From the NCBI GenBank assembly GCA_910890315.1, contig CAJVGD010000049.1, positions 1 through 58,082 of the forward strand: a DNA stretch of 58,082 bases. The letters run 5' to 3'. A model generated the notes under the pieces. The model was not told the origin of the DNA and searched no databases. It saw only the letters and a program-made list of their open reading frames with translations. The translations under genes were made by a program, and so were the position numbers. Shown piece by piece: positions 17,245 to 27,100 of the stretch. The stretch's first letter is position 1, and each line of letters starts with the position of its first letter. Source of the DNA: Serendipita indica DSM 11827 (lineage: Eukaryota; Basidiomycota; Agaricomycetes; Sebacinales; Serendipitaceae).

Positions 17245-17490
17245 TGTCGAGGAATCGGAGAGCAGACCGTATCAATTTTGGTCGGCCACAGTTGCAACCC
17301 CCGCATTACCAAGGCCCAAACTGCGAGGAAATTCCGAGCATCACATCGAGTGCCATCTTTTGCATACCATTCGAGATGCGAACGCAGGTTTCCTGATGCC
17401 TGTACAAGTACAATAATGATATTTTATCAAGTCACGGGTTGCGCCATCATATTGATACTTCTAAGAGGTACAGGATTGCGTGATTGAGGA

Positions 17491-17902
17491 CTACGAAGGT
17501 GGTTTCGTGAGCAGGTCGGTAACCTTTTGCTCGACTTGTTCTGCAGAGAGACCTTCAAGCTCGACGTGACGCTCTACTCCTCGTTCTGTAAGATGCAAAA
17601 GAATGTCGTTAGCTTCATAGACAGAGAACACCAACCACATACCAAAGCGGGCAAAGGCACGAGCTGGCGTTCCTTGGGCTTCTCGAATGAGCACAGGGAG
17701 ATCAGGATTATTCTTCTTGATGAGTGGATATGCGGAAAGAACAAAGTGCCTGCTCAACCAGTCTCGTTTTAGCGCATTTGCTCTGTCGAAACAAAGCCAC
17801 AAGTACAAATACGGACCTTGTACCAGCAGAAGCTGTTCCAGTTTGACAAAAGAGTAGACGGATTTCTCTCAGTGCTGGCGAGAGGACAGCGTTCAACGAC
17901 AT
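17491..17902 (-). CDS. NADH:ubiquinone oxidoreductase subunit NDUFA2 / B8
   Basis: Exons 17902-17817, 17749-17643 and 17585-17491 join in frame to 95 residues, the usual length. The protein starts MSLNAVLSPALREIRLLFCQ and contains LIKKNNPDLPVLIRE, the hallmark of the L51/S25/CI-B8 thioredoxin-like fold, then RGVERHVELEGLS. It is an accessory subunit of the matrix arm of mitochondrial complex I. Its start codon is 175 bases from that of the divergent HMG-box gene, which also encodes a mitochondrial protein. Confidence 0.9.
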
Positions 17903-18077
17903 GGCGAGGTCCAAGGTTACTTTACTCGTCGGCGGAAGTCTACGACCGCTCGAAGGTAGACTAGACATATATCAAAAAGTTGATAATCATTGCAATCTAA
18001 ACGAAGCTGGTCATGGTAACCTTATCGTCTTCACTTGAACCCGTTCACATTACTTTCGACCTTTTGGGCTCCACAAC
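17903..18077. promoter_or_regulatory. Short bidirectional promoter for two mitochondrial genes
   Basis: Only 175 bases separate the divergent start codons of the NDUFA2-like gene and the mitochondrial HMG-box gene. Both promoters must lie here, or in each other's 5' leaders. No clear TATA box. Shared control is inferred. Confidence 0.45.
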
Positions 18078-19207
18078 ATGTCGTCCATTGTCGCCCACAG
18101 ACTGCTCATGCGCAGTGCCTTGCACGCAAAACCTTTCGGAATCTCATCTAGGCGCGTATTTAGCCGATCCGCGATGCACAACCTTGCCGTCGTAAACGCA
18201 CGCGGGTTCGCCATCTCTGCGCGTCTTGCGTCACCCGCAGCGAAGCCAAAGTCCAAAACAACAGCTGCAAAGCCTAAGACGGTGAAAAAGAGTGAGTAGT
18301 CATGGGACTTTTCAAGCGCGAGACGATTGGGGATTGATGGTTCGGTGGTTACACCTCGTAGGTACGACGACAAAGGCGAAGAAGACGACGAGGAAGAAGG
18401 CTGCTCCAAGCGCAAGACTGCTACAACTGCTGCAAAGAAGAAGGCGGCACCAAAGAAGAAAAAGGCGGCTCCCAAGAAGGAGGAGAAAGCTCCAACGCCA
18501 CGTACCGATCGTGAGTGAATAACAGACGTGCATAGAATTGGACAAACTGACATGATGTCACGTGTAGCTTCACTTCGTCCCCCTCCGCGCCGTGTCTCTG
18601 CCTTGACCATGTTCGTCAAGCGCATGTATCCGACTCTCCAGCCCAAGCCTGAGAGCGCTACAGCGGGGTTGATTCAACTTACTTCAATGTGGAGTGGAAT
18701 GACAGATGCGGAGAAGAAGGTGTGCTCTGTCCACTGCCGACGAGGTTTTTTAGCACTAAGCCGTCGATAGCCTTTCGAGGAGGAAGCCGCTACGGAGCGA
18801 GTCAAGCGTGCCCAAATTTACGAAAAGTGGCGTGCGGATCTTACACAGGGAGAGGTCAGAACCATCAACGAGTATCTCACAAAGAGGGGTGCCCATAAAA
18901 AGCTCGGAGCTGTGACCGATCGTGAGTACACGAACAGTTTATAAAGCCGTCGTGTATAACATGTTGGTTTAGCTACGAAGAAGAGGGCCCCTACCGGATT
19001 CGTCAAGTTTTACGCCGAGTCAATGAAGAATGGGACGATCGATGTTTCAAAGGCACCCGCAGGCCAGAGACCAGCCACATATGGGGCAGTAGAAGCTGCA
19101 AAGCTCTGGAAGAGCATGACCGAGGCCCAAAAGGCGGTATGTTTACACCTTCTATTCAAACTTGAAGCCTTTTGTCTCACGACTCGTTGCAGGTTTACAA
19201 GGCTTAA
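18078..19207 (+). CDS. Mitochondrial two-HMG-box DNA-binding protein (TFAM/Abf2-like)
   Basis: Exons begin at 18078, 18362 (or 18376), 18568, 18771, 18973 and 19193; the stop is at 19205-19207. The first 55 residues are Arg/Ser/Ala rich without acids (RSALHAKPFGISSRRVFSRS), a strong mitochondrial presequence. A Lys/Ala-rich linker follows. Box 1 reads FVKRMYPTLQPK ... LTSMWSGMTDAEKKPFEEEA; box 2 reads PTGFVKFYAES ... AKLWKSMTEAQKAVYKA. Proteins of this layout package and transcribe mitochondrial DNA. The exons from 18362 are one base short of an open frame within the Lys/Ala run near 18,410. Using the acceptor at 18375 gives a fully open 276-residue product with an acidic segment instead. I favour a homopolymer error because the basic linker reads naturally on both sides. 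Confidence 0.8.
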
Positions 19208-19555
19208 GGACGCTGGGTGACGGTCGACTCTTTTGTACACTATTGTCCAAGTGTTTGCCATCTGGCCGCGGTTCCGCCCAGCTCAAGGATAGCCATCAAA
19301 TAGTAACTCCATCTCGATTTATAACTTTTGGACCGAATGTGGCTCGTATACCTATGCTAGTCATTCGAATATCGAATGAAACCAATTCTCCTTCTGCCAA
19401 AGTCTGGCGTGTTCCGCCACTTAGATGAAACAAAGTTTGTGCATGCGGCATACGTTTTCATTGTGCATGGGAGTGCGTATGCGAAGCGATACCGATAACG
19501 TACAAGAAGGTTGCTAGCTGCTACGAACGGCGAGAGACCAAAAGTAAAGGCACAT
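19208..19555. other. Convergent 3' flank between the HMG-box and eL31 genes
   Basis: No gene, repeat or RNA recognised in these 348 bases. They carry the two 3' UTRs. Confidence 0.4.
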
Positions 19556-20181
19556 CTACTCGGCGTCGACGACGGTTGTTTGCAGACCCTACCGACAACG
19601 TGAGCATGAATCAAGGTGACAGACAGAAAGAGAATGTACCTTGAACGACTCGACCGGGACGTACGAGGCATAAGTGTACAGCTTTTCTTTTGCACCCTCG
19701 TCGTCATTTCGCTTTCCTGTAAATCAATGTAAACGTGGATTTGATACAAATAGACATGGGACGCACGCTCAAGCTTGAGACGCATGCGATGGGGGACGCT
19801 CTTGACGCCACGGCTCCAGAGCTGTTGGTTGAGTTTTGGGTCAATGCGAACGTCTGAAGTACCCATGTGCTTTCGAGCAAACTCGACGACGGACTGGTCG
19901 GGGATTGTGTGAGTTGGGCGCATCGCAGATCGAGTTGAGAGGATCCAACGTACCTTGACGGCCCATGGTGCACGCTTCTTAAGGATCGACCGTGTACGCG
20001 CTTGTGGAGGTGGATAGTGTACTCGCGGGTGACAACGTCGGCGAGCGCTGCGCTTGCCGGTCTATGGGATGAACATATTGCAGTATTGGTACGATTAAAA
20101 GAGTAAAGAGCAGGATCTGTTAGCCAGATTCATTGAAACGCCATAATGTAAACTGACCTTTTTCTTCTTTTCGGTGGGGGC
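19556..20181 (-). CDS. RPL31: 60S ribosomal protein eL31 (start codon not located)
   Basis: Exons 20181-20158 (APTEKKKK), 20061-19954, 19893-19767, 19716-19640 and 19588-19556 add up to 122 codons plus the stop, matching eL31 after a separate start codon. Diagnostic words are SVVEFARKHMGTSDVRIDPK, NQQLWSRGVKSVPHRMRLKL, RKRNDDEGAKEKLYTYASYV and FKGLQTTVVDAE. eL31 lies near the polypeptide exit tunnel. The start codon probably lies in an upstream one-codon exon, as in uS11 here, but I could not fix it. In the second exon the conserved stretch ALADVVTREYTIHLHKRVHG is encoded one frame away from its surroundings, bounded by two compensating small deletions. Confidence 0.85.
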
Positions 20182-20709
20182 CTGTCGTCGTCCAATAAGT
20201 CCAGTGCATGATAGGTTTATACAGTGATTCGTTGCGTAAGAGCGTCATGGCGAGTCGTTTGAATCATCCAAGTGGTATATCGTGCAAAAGCCGGCATAGG
20301 TGACAATGTGAGATTCCAAAGGTATTAACAGTCAGTATACAGCTGATAAATAATGATTTGATGAATTTTGCTTGCCATTTGTGCAGATGGGCGGCGGGAG
20401 TGGTGGTCGAGGGATCGGTGTAAGGGCGACAAAGTTTGGTGGACCCCGGCGGCCGGCCTGACCCCAGTTCTCTGTACTCTGTGCGCATCCATAAAGTCGA
20501 CGAGTTTGCTAGAATTACCATGCGACTGGAAGTGTTTCAATCTTTGAGCTGCACAGATGCTGCACCATGACAATGCTGGATGCGTGCGCTCGTTCTCGTT
20601 CATCTAGTCGAGGAAGCGTCAAGGTCTCTAGTTCTACGAGAATAATTCTATCCGATCGTGCGTACCAAGTCGTCTATACTCTCCTTCGCTGACCACGTAG
20701 TCACTGCCA
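20182..20709. other. Region upstream of eL31 and of the next gene
   Basis: It should contain the eL31 promoter and first exon, on the minus strand, and the 5' part of the following unknown gene. Candidate ATG-GT sites on the minus strand occur near 20,520 and 20,563, but neither is decisive. Nothing else recognised. Confidence 0.35.
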
Positions 20710-21379
20710 ACGTTGGACAACGCCAAATCAATACTAGGGCCATCATTGGAGGAGCCGTTGGAGTTGTCGTTCTTTAAGCGTGATTGTTATTGGATTTTCC
20801 ATCCTCTTCTCTCGTCAATCCCGAAAGAGGCACTTGACAGAACGTGGAACCCCCAACGCCTCATTCGTGCCGGCTTCCCAGTCATCCGCATACCCTTCAA
20901 CGATGTCCTATGGTTAAACACTAGGCACACATCCTTTCCATATCCATCTAATACTCAATCTCCTGCTCCTCCATCCTACAGCGAGCCAAACGAGACCAGA
21001 TTGACGTTCCCAGTGTTACAAAACCGACCTAACGAAATAAAGTTACACGAGCCATCAGGTAGCATATCCGAACGAGTGGTCACCGACATCATCGGGCAGT
21101 ATGCTCAAGCCAAGAGAGACCTCATCTCGCTGGAGAGTAAATTGCGCACTGCAAGCTACCTTCCAACGGACAACTCAAGTGAGATTCCAATGTCAGATTG
21201 GCAGACAGCTGGAGTGACAACACTCGAGCTAAGAAGATTGCAAGAGGCGTACGACCGGTAGGTCAACAATGTGGTGTACTACAGGAACAAGCCGCTGGGA
21301 AATAAAGAAGAGGACGTTCATTCCACTGGACAAGGAGGATATTCGTGGTGTCCCCCTTGATCGAAATCTCGGTGCATGA
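20710..21379 (+). CDS. Unrecognised protein
   Basis: An open frame of about 180 codons has coding-like composition: DRTWNPQRLIRAGFPVIRIP, a Pro/Ser-rich stretch, then a helical segment ERVVTDIIGQYAQAKRDLIS ending LELRRLQEAYDR. No in-frame ATG begins it. An acceptor (ACGTAG) at about 20,700 suggests an upstream exon that I could not define. At the 3' end a donor in the last Arg codon (GTAGGT), joined to an acceptor before CCGCTGG, adds WEIKKRTFIPLDKEDIRG and stops at 21379. I do not recognise the family. The conserved-looking C-terminal block makes a real gene likely. Confidence 0.5.
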
Positions 21380-21938
21380 ACAAGTCTAGTTTGGACCGCC
21401 GAAACAGAAGCCAATGAGGACTGACTTGGGTTATGTCGGCTGACGGGGATCATCCAGTCTGATTGGTATTGAATTTTGTCTCGGAGGAACAGACTATGAC
21501 CTGTTGGGAGTGGCGACGAGATCACAAAGCCAAGGTTGAGCCCCTCGCGGCGGCCGGGGTAACGGTTTGTGAGGGTAAAAAAGTTGACTGGACGGTGTCT
21601 GAAAAAAGCAAAATTAGACAAGCGACAGCGGCGGAGAGAATAGGAGGTCTGGCCGAATGAGCAGACGGAGCGCACGGCTGGAATGGGCCGACCTTTGACT
21701 TGTCCCAGTCTTTATTCGACGCTATTGTCCTCCTCCTGCTACCGCCGCCAGGCACCACACAGACGCCAAATGGGCCCCTAGAGGCGAGCAAATAGCATAA
21801 ATACCCACGGAGTCTCCATGCCCCCCGAGGCCGCAGAGGCTTGTACCCGCCCTCGATCCCCCCCTTTTACTCTACCCTCGCAAACCAGAGTCTACACCAA
21901 CGACTCTACGTGTAACCTATCTGTACAAGATCAACATC
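21380..21938. other. Intergenic region with CFEM gene promoter
   Basis: No gene recognised. A CATAAATA motif near 21,795, about 140 bases before the CFEM start codon, is a possible TATA element, followed by a pyrimidine-rich leader typical of strongly expressed fungal genes. Confidence 0.35.
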
Positions 21939-22529
21939 ATGCGCACTTTTACGTTTGCCGTCCTCTCCCTCGCCGCCGTCGCCTCTGCGGCCAACATCGG
22001 ACGACGCCAAAGCCAACCGCCAGCCTGTGCGACCCGCTGCTTGAACACGGGCACAAATAATGTTCCAACGGGTAGTTGCGACCCAGCAAACTTTGCGTGT
22101 CTGTGCTCCTCGGTAGAATATGTTCAGGGCGTTATCAACTGCCTCGCCACGGTATGCATCCTTGTTTTATTCTGTTTTTCCCCTTTTCTCACTGCTTTCT
22201 CAGGACTGCGCAGACCACCAGGACCTACTTACGTCCATTCAGTACTCGGCTGGATTCTGCGGAGTCGCTGTACGTCTCTTCTACCACGATTATAGAATAT
22301 CATGACTGACTACAAAATACAGGGCGTTAACTCGCAACTTCCTGTAACCACTCCGACCGCCCAGCTCACGCCTACGTCGACCGGGAGCCATTCTACATCG
22401 TCGAGTGGTACCTCTTCCGCTTCGTCGTCCAGCAGCAGCGGAAGCTCTGGAGGTGCGATGAACAAGGCTACCCTTTCCGGGGCAACTCTTGGTGCCCTTG
22501 CCCTCGCCGCTGTCGGTCTCGCCTTTTAG
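21939..22529 (+). CDS. CFEM-domain GPI-anchored surface protein
   Basis: Exons 21939-22151, 22204-22269 and 22323-22529 join in frame to 161 residues. Residues 1-17 are a signal peptide (MRTFTFAVLSLAAVASA). The next ~75 residues carry eight cysteines in CFEM order: CATRC, SCD, FACLC, NCLATDC and FCG. A Ser/Thr-rich stalk follows, and the C-terminus ends in a hydrophobic tail (GATLGALALAAVGLAF) preceded by SSGG, as expected for GPI anchoring. CFEM proteins act at the fungal cell surface, some in haem or iron capture and some as effectors. The Asp before the cysteine in LATDC is the kind used for haem in known CFEM proteins, but haem binding is not shown here. Confidence 0.9.
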
Positions 22530-23176
22530 ACCTCTACACGACCATGAAAAGACTACAATGACCATTCACTTTTCTCTAAAGGATGTCGCTCTCACTCTCC
22601 TTGTCATCACGCCACCAAGGACAACAGGGACAACGCTTTCGATTCGTTGTGTGCCATACTTTAGCCGTGTACTTTCTTCGTTCTGCTATCTGCAACACGC
22701 ACAAAAAAGAGTGACATATACACAACTTGTGAAGCAAGTCCCGAGAAAATTTTGTCAAGATGGTTCGACCCGCTGTCCTCGGGTGTATAACAGGCTGGTT
22801 ACCCACGTTCCTTATGTGTCCAGGTGGATGCAAATGATGCACCTTTACCTGGGGACATGTTCACCCAAACCATAAAGGTGAAACGCGCGCCCACTGATTC
22901 TGCCGTGCGAACGTGTCGGTACAAGAATCGGACATCCTCAACACAGACGGAGCAACCTCTGGTAACCCAACAAAAGGAGAAGAAATAACCATCTGGTTCG
23001 TCTTATCGAGAAGGATGCTGACGTCTAGGAGATTGCCGGCTAACGAGAACCGGTCGACTGGCAGCGGCGCGCCTCGTGTTCGCCCAACTAGGCCACTTGG
23101 AGCCAAAAGGTGCCCGAACGATGGATTCGGTCATCAAAAGCACAGGCGTAAAGGGTTCATTTCAAAGATAACTGTA
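22530..23176. other. Intergenic, nothing recognised
   Basis: The start is the CFEM 3' UTR. Short frames at 22,600-23,150 on both strands lack family motifs, start context or consistent splice signals. Confidence 0.4.
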
Positions 23177-23452
23177 TCAGTACAAGAGTGTTGAGATGGA
23201 TCCTTTGTACGCCTCGAGATAGGTCACCATGCCATCTACCAAACCCGCCTTGCGAGGCTCCCATCCCAAGAGCGCACGAGCCAATGTCGGTCGCAGTCTC
23301 GTCCTGCAAAAAAAATCCAATCAGTCAAACGCTAAATTTTATAATTAACAGGGAAACACTTACGTAACAGCCATAGCCTCTTCGAGCACGTTGGCGGGTG
23401 GTCGATAGGTCACCTTGCCGAGTGATACACCCACCACCGTGGCAAATGCATA
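23177..23452 (-). pseudogene. Orphan 3' end of an NAD-dependent epimerase-like gene
   Basis: The minus strand carries only the last two exons of the epimerase family found at 38.7-46.1 kb. One exon part encodes VSLGKVTYRPPANVLEEAMA. Then come a GTAAGTG donor and a short intron, and the final exon (23303-23177) encodes RLRPTLARALLGWEPRKAGL and a stop. Homology stops abruptly at 23452. Bases 23314-23452 match 38660-38798 with about three differences. The first four fifths of the gene are missing here. Confidence 0.75.
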
Positions 23453-23701
23453 ATCCGGCTTAATTGTTGCACTCGTCGTATCGTGTCTGGAGGAAAGTCC
23501 TTTCCGCTCAATTCGCATCGTTAACGAAGCGCCGGAAGCTGGACTTAACACTCTAGGAGTTCAATGACACGCTGGAGCTTGGCTGTGGGGTGTCGACGCA
23601 TCTTAGTTCAATGTTCTCTGTTCATTGAAGCACTCTAATATATACCCAGAGGTCACATGATCTCAAACTTTAATCTTACCAGGTTACATGACAAAAAGGT
23701 G

Positions 23702-23896
23702 CAAAACTGTTCCAATGAGTGGCGTCGCTATTTCTCTTATATCTCGCTCATTTCTTGACGAGTAGTTACAAAAGCGATATTCATACAAAGATAAGAAGCT
23801 AATATATCTATCATAAAGGTTTCATGAGTTTACTATAGGCCCTTATTGAGTAATCGGGCCGACAAGCCACCTGTGACCAACATTGGAACAGTTTTG
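23702..23896. repeat. Small inverted-repeat structure (16-bp arms)
   Basis: CAAAACTGTTCCAATG at 23702-23717 returns as its exact reverse complement at 23881-23896, enclosing about 160 AT-rich bases. No flanking target duplication is obvious. It may be a MITE-like remnant or a chance hairpin. Confidence 0.35.
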
Positions 23897-24153
23897 GAGC
23901 CCACTGTAGTGCTCATAACCTATGCTGCTTAGACCAACGACAGACAAACCAGTCTGTGCCATAAGTGCATCGAACGATGCATACATGAACACAATCCACC
24001 CTCTTCACATGCATGAAGGACGCACGCCATCTGTCCATGATCTCCGCGTCATATTCTCAGGCGGTCCGCAGGAGCGGCAAGGTTAATCGGATTTTATAGT
24101 CCCCACTGGGCACTAGTACCAATTATATCCTAAGCTGATACATTTACACACAA
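23897..24153. other. Intergenic, 3' flank of the second NLR gene
   Basis: No gene or repeat recognised. Confidence 0.35.
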
Positions 24154-27100
24154 CTATGAGCTTGTTCGAACTTTGGTCCACGACGTTCCACACTGGAAAT
24201 TAGTGAAATCGAGTTTCGTCGCTCTAAGGTGACTTGAAGTGGGTATACTCAGAGCAAGGCGTGGGTGCTTCAGCCCATGACGATTATTAGGTGGTACCCA
24301 GAAGAGGTATTGACCAGAAGACTGCACTCATCCATTGGGCAGCAAAGAGCAATCGCCAAATCAATGGAAAGAGACTTGATACTACCTGAGATACGTGTGC
24401 TGTTTTGTAGTTACCTAGATCCAGCATATGGTCAGTCGCCATAACAAACTGAGGCTACAAATCAAAGAGAGATTCAGGATCAGCTCACCATTGTCCGAAC
24501 TCCAAATTTGAATTCTCATATCAATGGAACCAGACACAACTTGTTTGCCATCTGGTGAGAACTCGACAGCGTTGACGGAGGATACATGGCCTCGGAGTGG
24601 CTCTCCCACTGGCTGGCCAGTCTCTGCATCCCACTGTCGAATTGTCCTGTCCTCAGAGCCAGAGACGATTCGCGTGCCATCTGGTGAGAATGCGACAGCA
24701 TTGACCCTCCCTTCATGACCTCGGAGTGGCTCTCCCACTGGCTGGCCAGTCTCCGCATCCCACTGTCGAATTGACTTGTCATCAGAGCCAGAGACAATTC
24801 GCGTGCCATCTGGTGAGAATGCGACAGCATTGATCCCCCATTCATGACCTTGGAGTGGCTCTCCCACTAGCTGGCCAGTCTCTGCATCCCACTGTCGAAT
24901 TGTACTGTCCAAAGATCCAGAGACGATTCGCGTGCCATCCGGTGAGAATGCGACAGCGTTGACCGAGAAATGATGACCTCGGAGTGGCTCTCCAACTCGC
25001 TGGCCAGTCTCTGCATCCCACAGTTGAACTGTCATGTGCTCAGAGCCAGAGACGATTCGCGTGCCATCTGGTGAGAATGCGAGAGCGTTGAGCTTCCCTT
25101 CATGACCTCGGAGTAGCTCTCCCACTGGCTGGCCACTCTCTGCATCCCACTTTTGAACTGTCATGTCGTCATAGCCAGAGACAATTCGCATGCCATCTGG
25201 TGAGAATGCGACAGCATGGACCCTCCATTCATGACCTTTGAGTGGCTCTCCCACTGGCTGGCCAGTCTCTGCATCCCACTGTCGAATTGTCCTGTCGTAA
25301 GAACCAGAGATGATTCGCGTGCCATCTGGTGAGAATGCGAGAGCTTTGACCGATTCTTCATGACCTCGGAGTGGCTCTCCCACTGGCTGGCCAGTCTCCG
25401 CATCCCACTGTCGAATTGTCATGTCGTCAGAACCAGAGACAATTCGCCTGCCATCTGGCGAGAATGCAACAGCGTTGACCGAGAATTGATGACCTCGGGG
25501 TGACTCTCCCATTGGTTGGCCATTCTCTGCATCCCATTGTCGAATTGTCCTGTCGTCAGAGCCAGAGACGATTCGCATGCGATCTGGTGAGAATGCGAGA
25601 GCTTTGACCGAATCTTCATGACCCCAGAGTGGCTGTCCCACTGGCTGGCCAGTCCCTGCATCCCACTGTCGAATTGAGTTGTCTTTAGAGCCAGAGACAA
25701 TTCGTGTGCCATCTGCTGAGAATGCGACAGCGTAGACCGAGAAGTGATGACCTTGGAGTGGCTCGCCCACTGGCTGGCCAGTCTCTGCATCCCACTGTCG
25801 AATTGAGCTGTCGTAATAGCCAGAGACAATTCGCGTGCCATCTGATGAGAATGCGACAGCATTGACCCCCCATTCATGACCTCGGAGTGGCTCTCCCACT
25901 GGCTGGCCACTCTCTGCATCCCATTGTCGAATTGTCCTGTCGTCAGAGACAGAGAGAATTCGCGTGCCATCTGGTGAGAATGCGACAGCATGGACCCTCC
26001 ATTCATGACCTCCGAGTGGCTCTCCCACTGGCTGGCCAGTCTCTGCATCCCACTGTCGAACTGTCCTGTCTTCAGAGCCAGAGGCAATTCGCGTGCCATC
26101 TGGTGAGAATGCGAGAGCTTTGACCGATTCTTCATGACCTCGGAGTGGCTCTCCCACTGGCTGGCCAGTCTCCGCATCCCACTGTCGAATTGTCGTGTCG
26201 TCAGAACCAGAGACGATTCGCGTGCCATCTGGTGAGAATGAAACCGTTCTGACAACATCCTGGTGACCTAGCAGCGCTCTGGGAAGCCCAGGAAACGTTT
26301 CTTCGGCTCCTCTGGTCACCAACACTGAGTTCATATGCTCCTTTAAACCCTCTGTGCGTAGTATTGACTTTAGCGGACTGAATGGGAGCGCTGTGATGTA
26401 GATATGCGGCGCGCTGTCTTGGATCGGTACAGCAAATGCCATCAAGAACCGTCTGATGTCATTCATCCGACCTCTAACCTCCTCCTCGAGCTATCTATTA
26501 TTTTAGCAATCGGAAGGTCTCAGATAAACCACTGACACTCTTATGTTGCCATGCAGCTTGCAGTCCGGACACTCCCCGCATCACTCCTCCAGTCACGCTC
26601 AGGATCTCCATCCAATAGAGTGTGAATGGACTTTTGACTATATGCGCCAGCTCACTCCTTAGCTTGCGTCCCCAGTCACTGTCCATTGCGGCTATATGGA
26701 ATGGCCAGTGCAAACTAGCATAGCGAAGTCTCCGCGGAATGAATTTGGCTACTCGCTCCTGGAGGTCTGGAATCTGCCTGTTCAGGTAGAAGGATGACTC
26801 GATACGGCATATGTTGAACCTGAGGCCCTCCGTGCGCGATTTGAGACGGTGTAGACACCAGGATGCGGCTTGACCATTTGCACGGGCAGTATCAATGGCT
26901 ATTCTGTTGTCGCTTTCTTTATTCCCGGTGATGCGACCTCGCCGAAGGTATTCGACAAAGGTGGGATGGCGAAACTGGATCGTGTGGGTGATTGGATCCT
27001 CCTTCAGTACGCTTCCTAGAATCCGTATCAACGCTTTGGCACTCCCTTGTCCTTGAGTATGCTCAATGAGATCGTCCAAGTCGTCGCTGGTGAGTGGCTC

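Noticed and set aside
24516-26258. Minus-strand alternative frames with [11 protein letters not shown]-like repeats
   Set aside because: Same cause: shifted readings of the WD40 repeat DNA of the second NLR.
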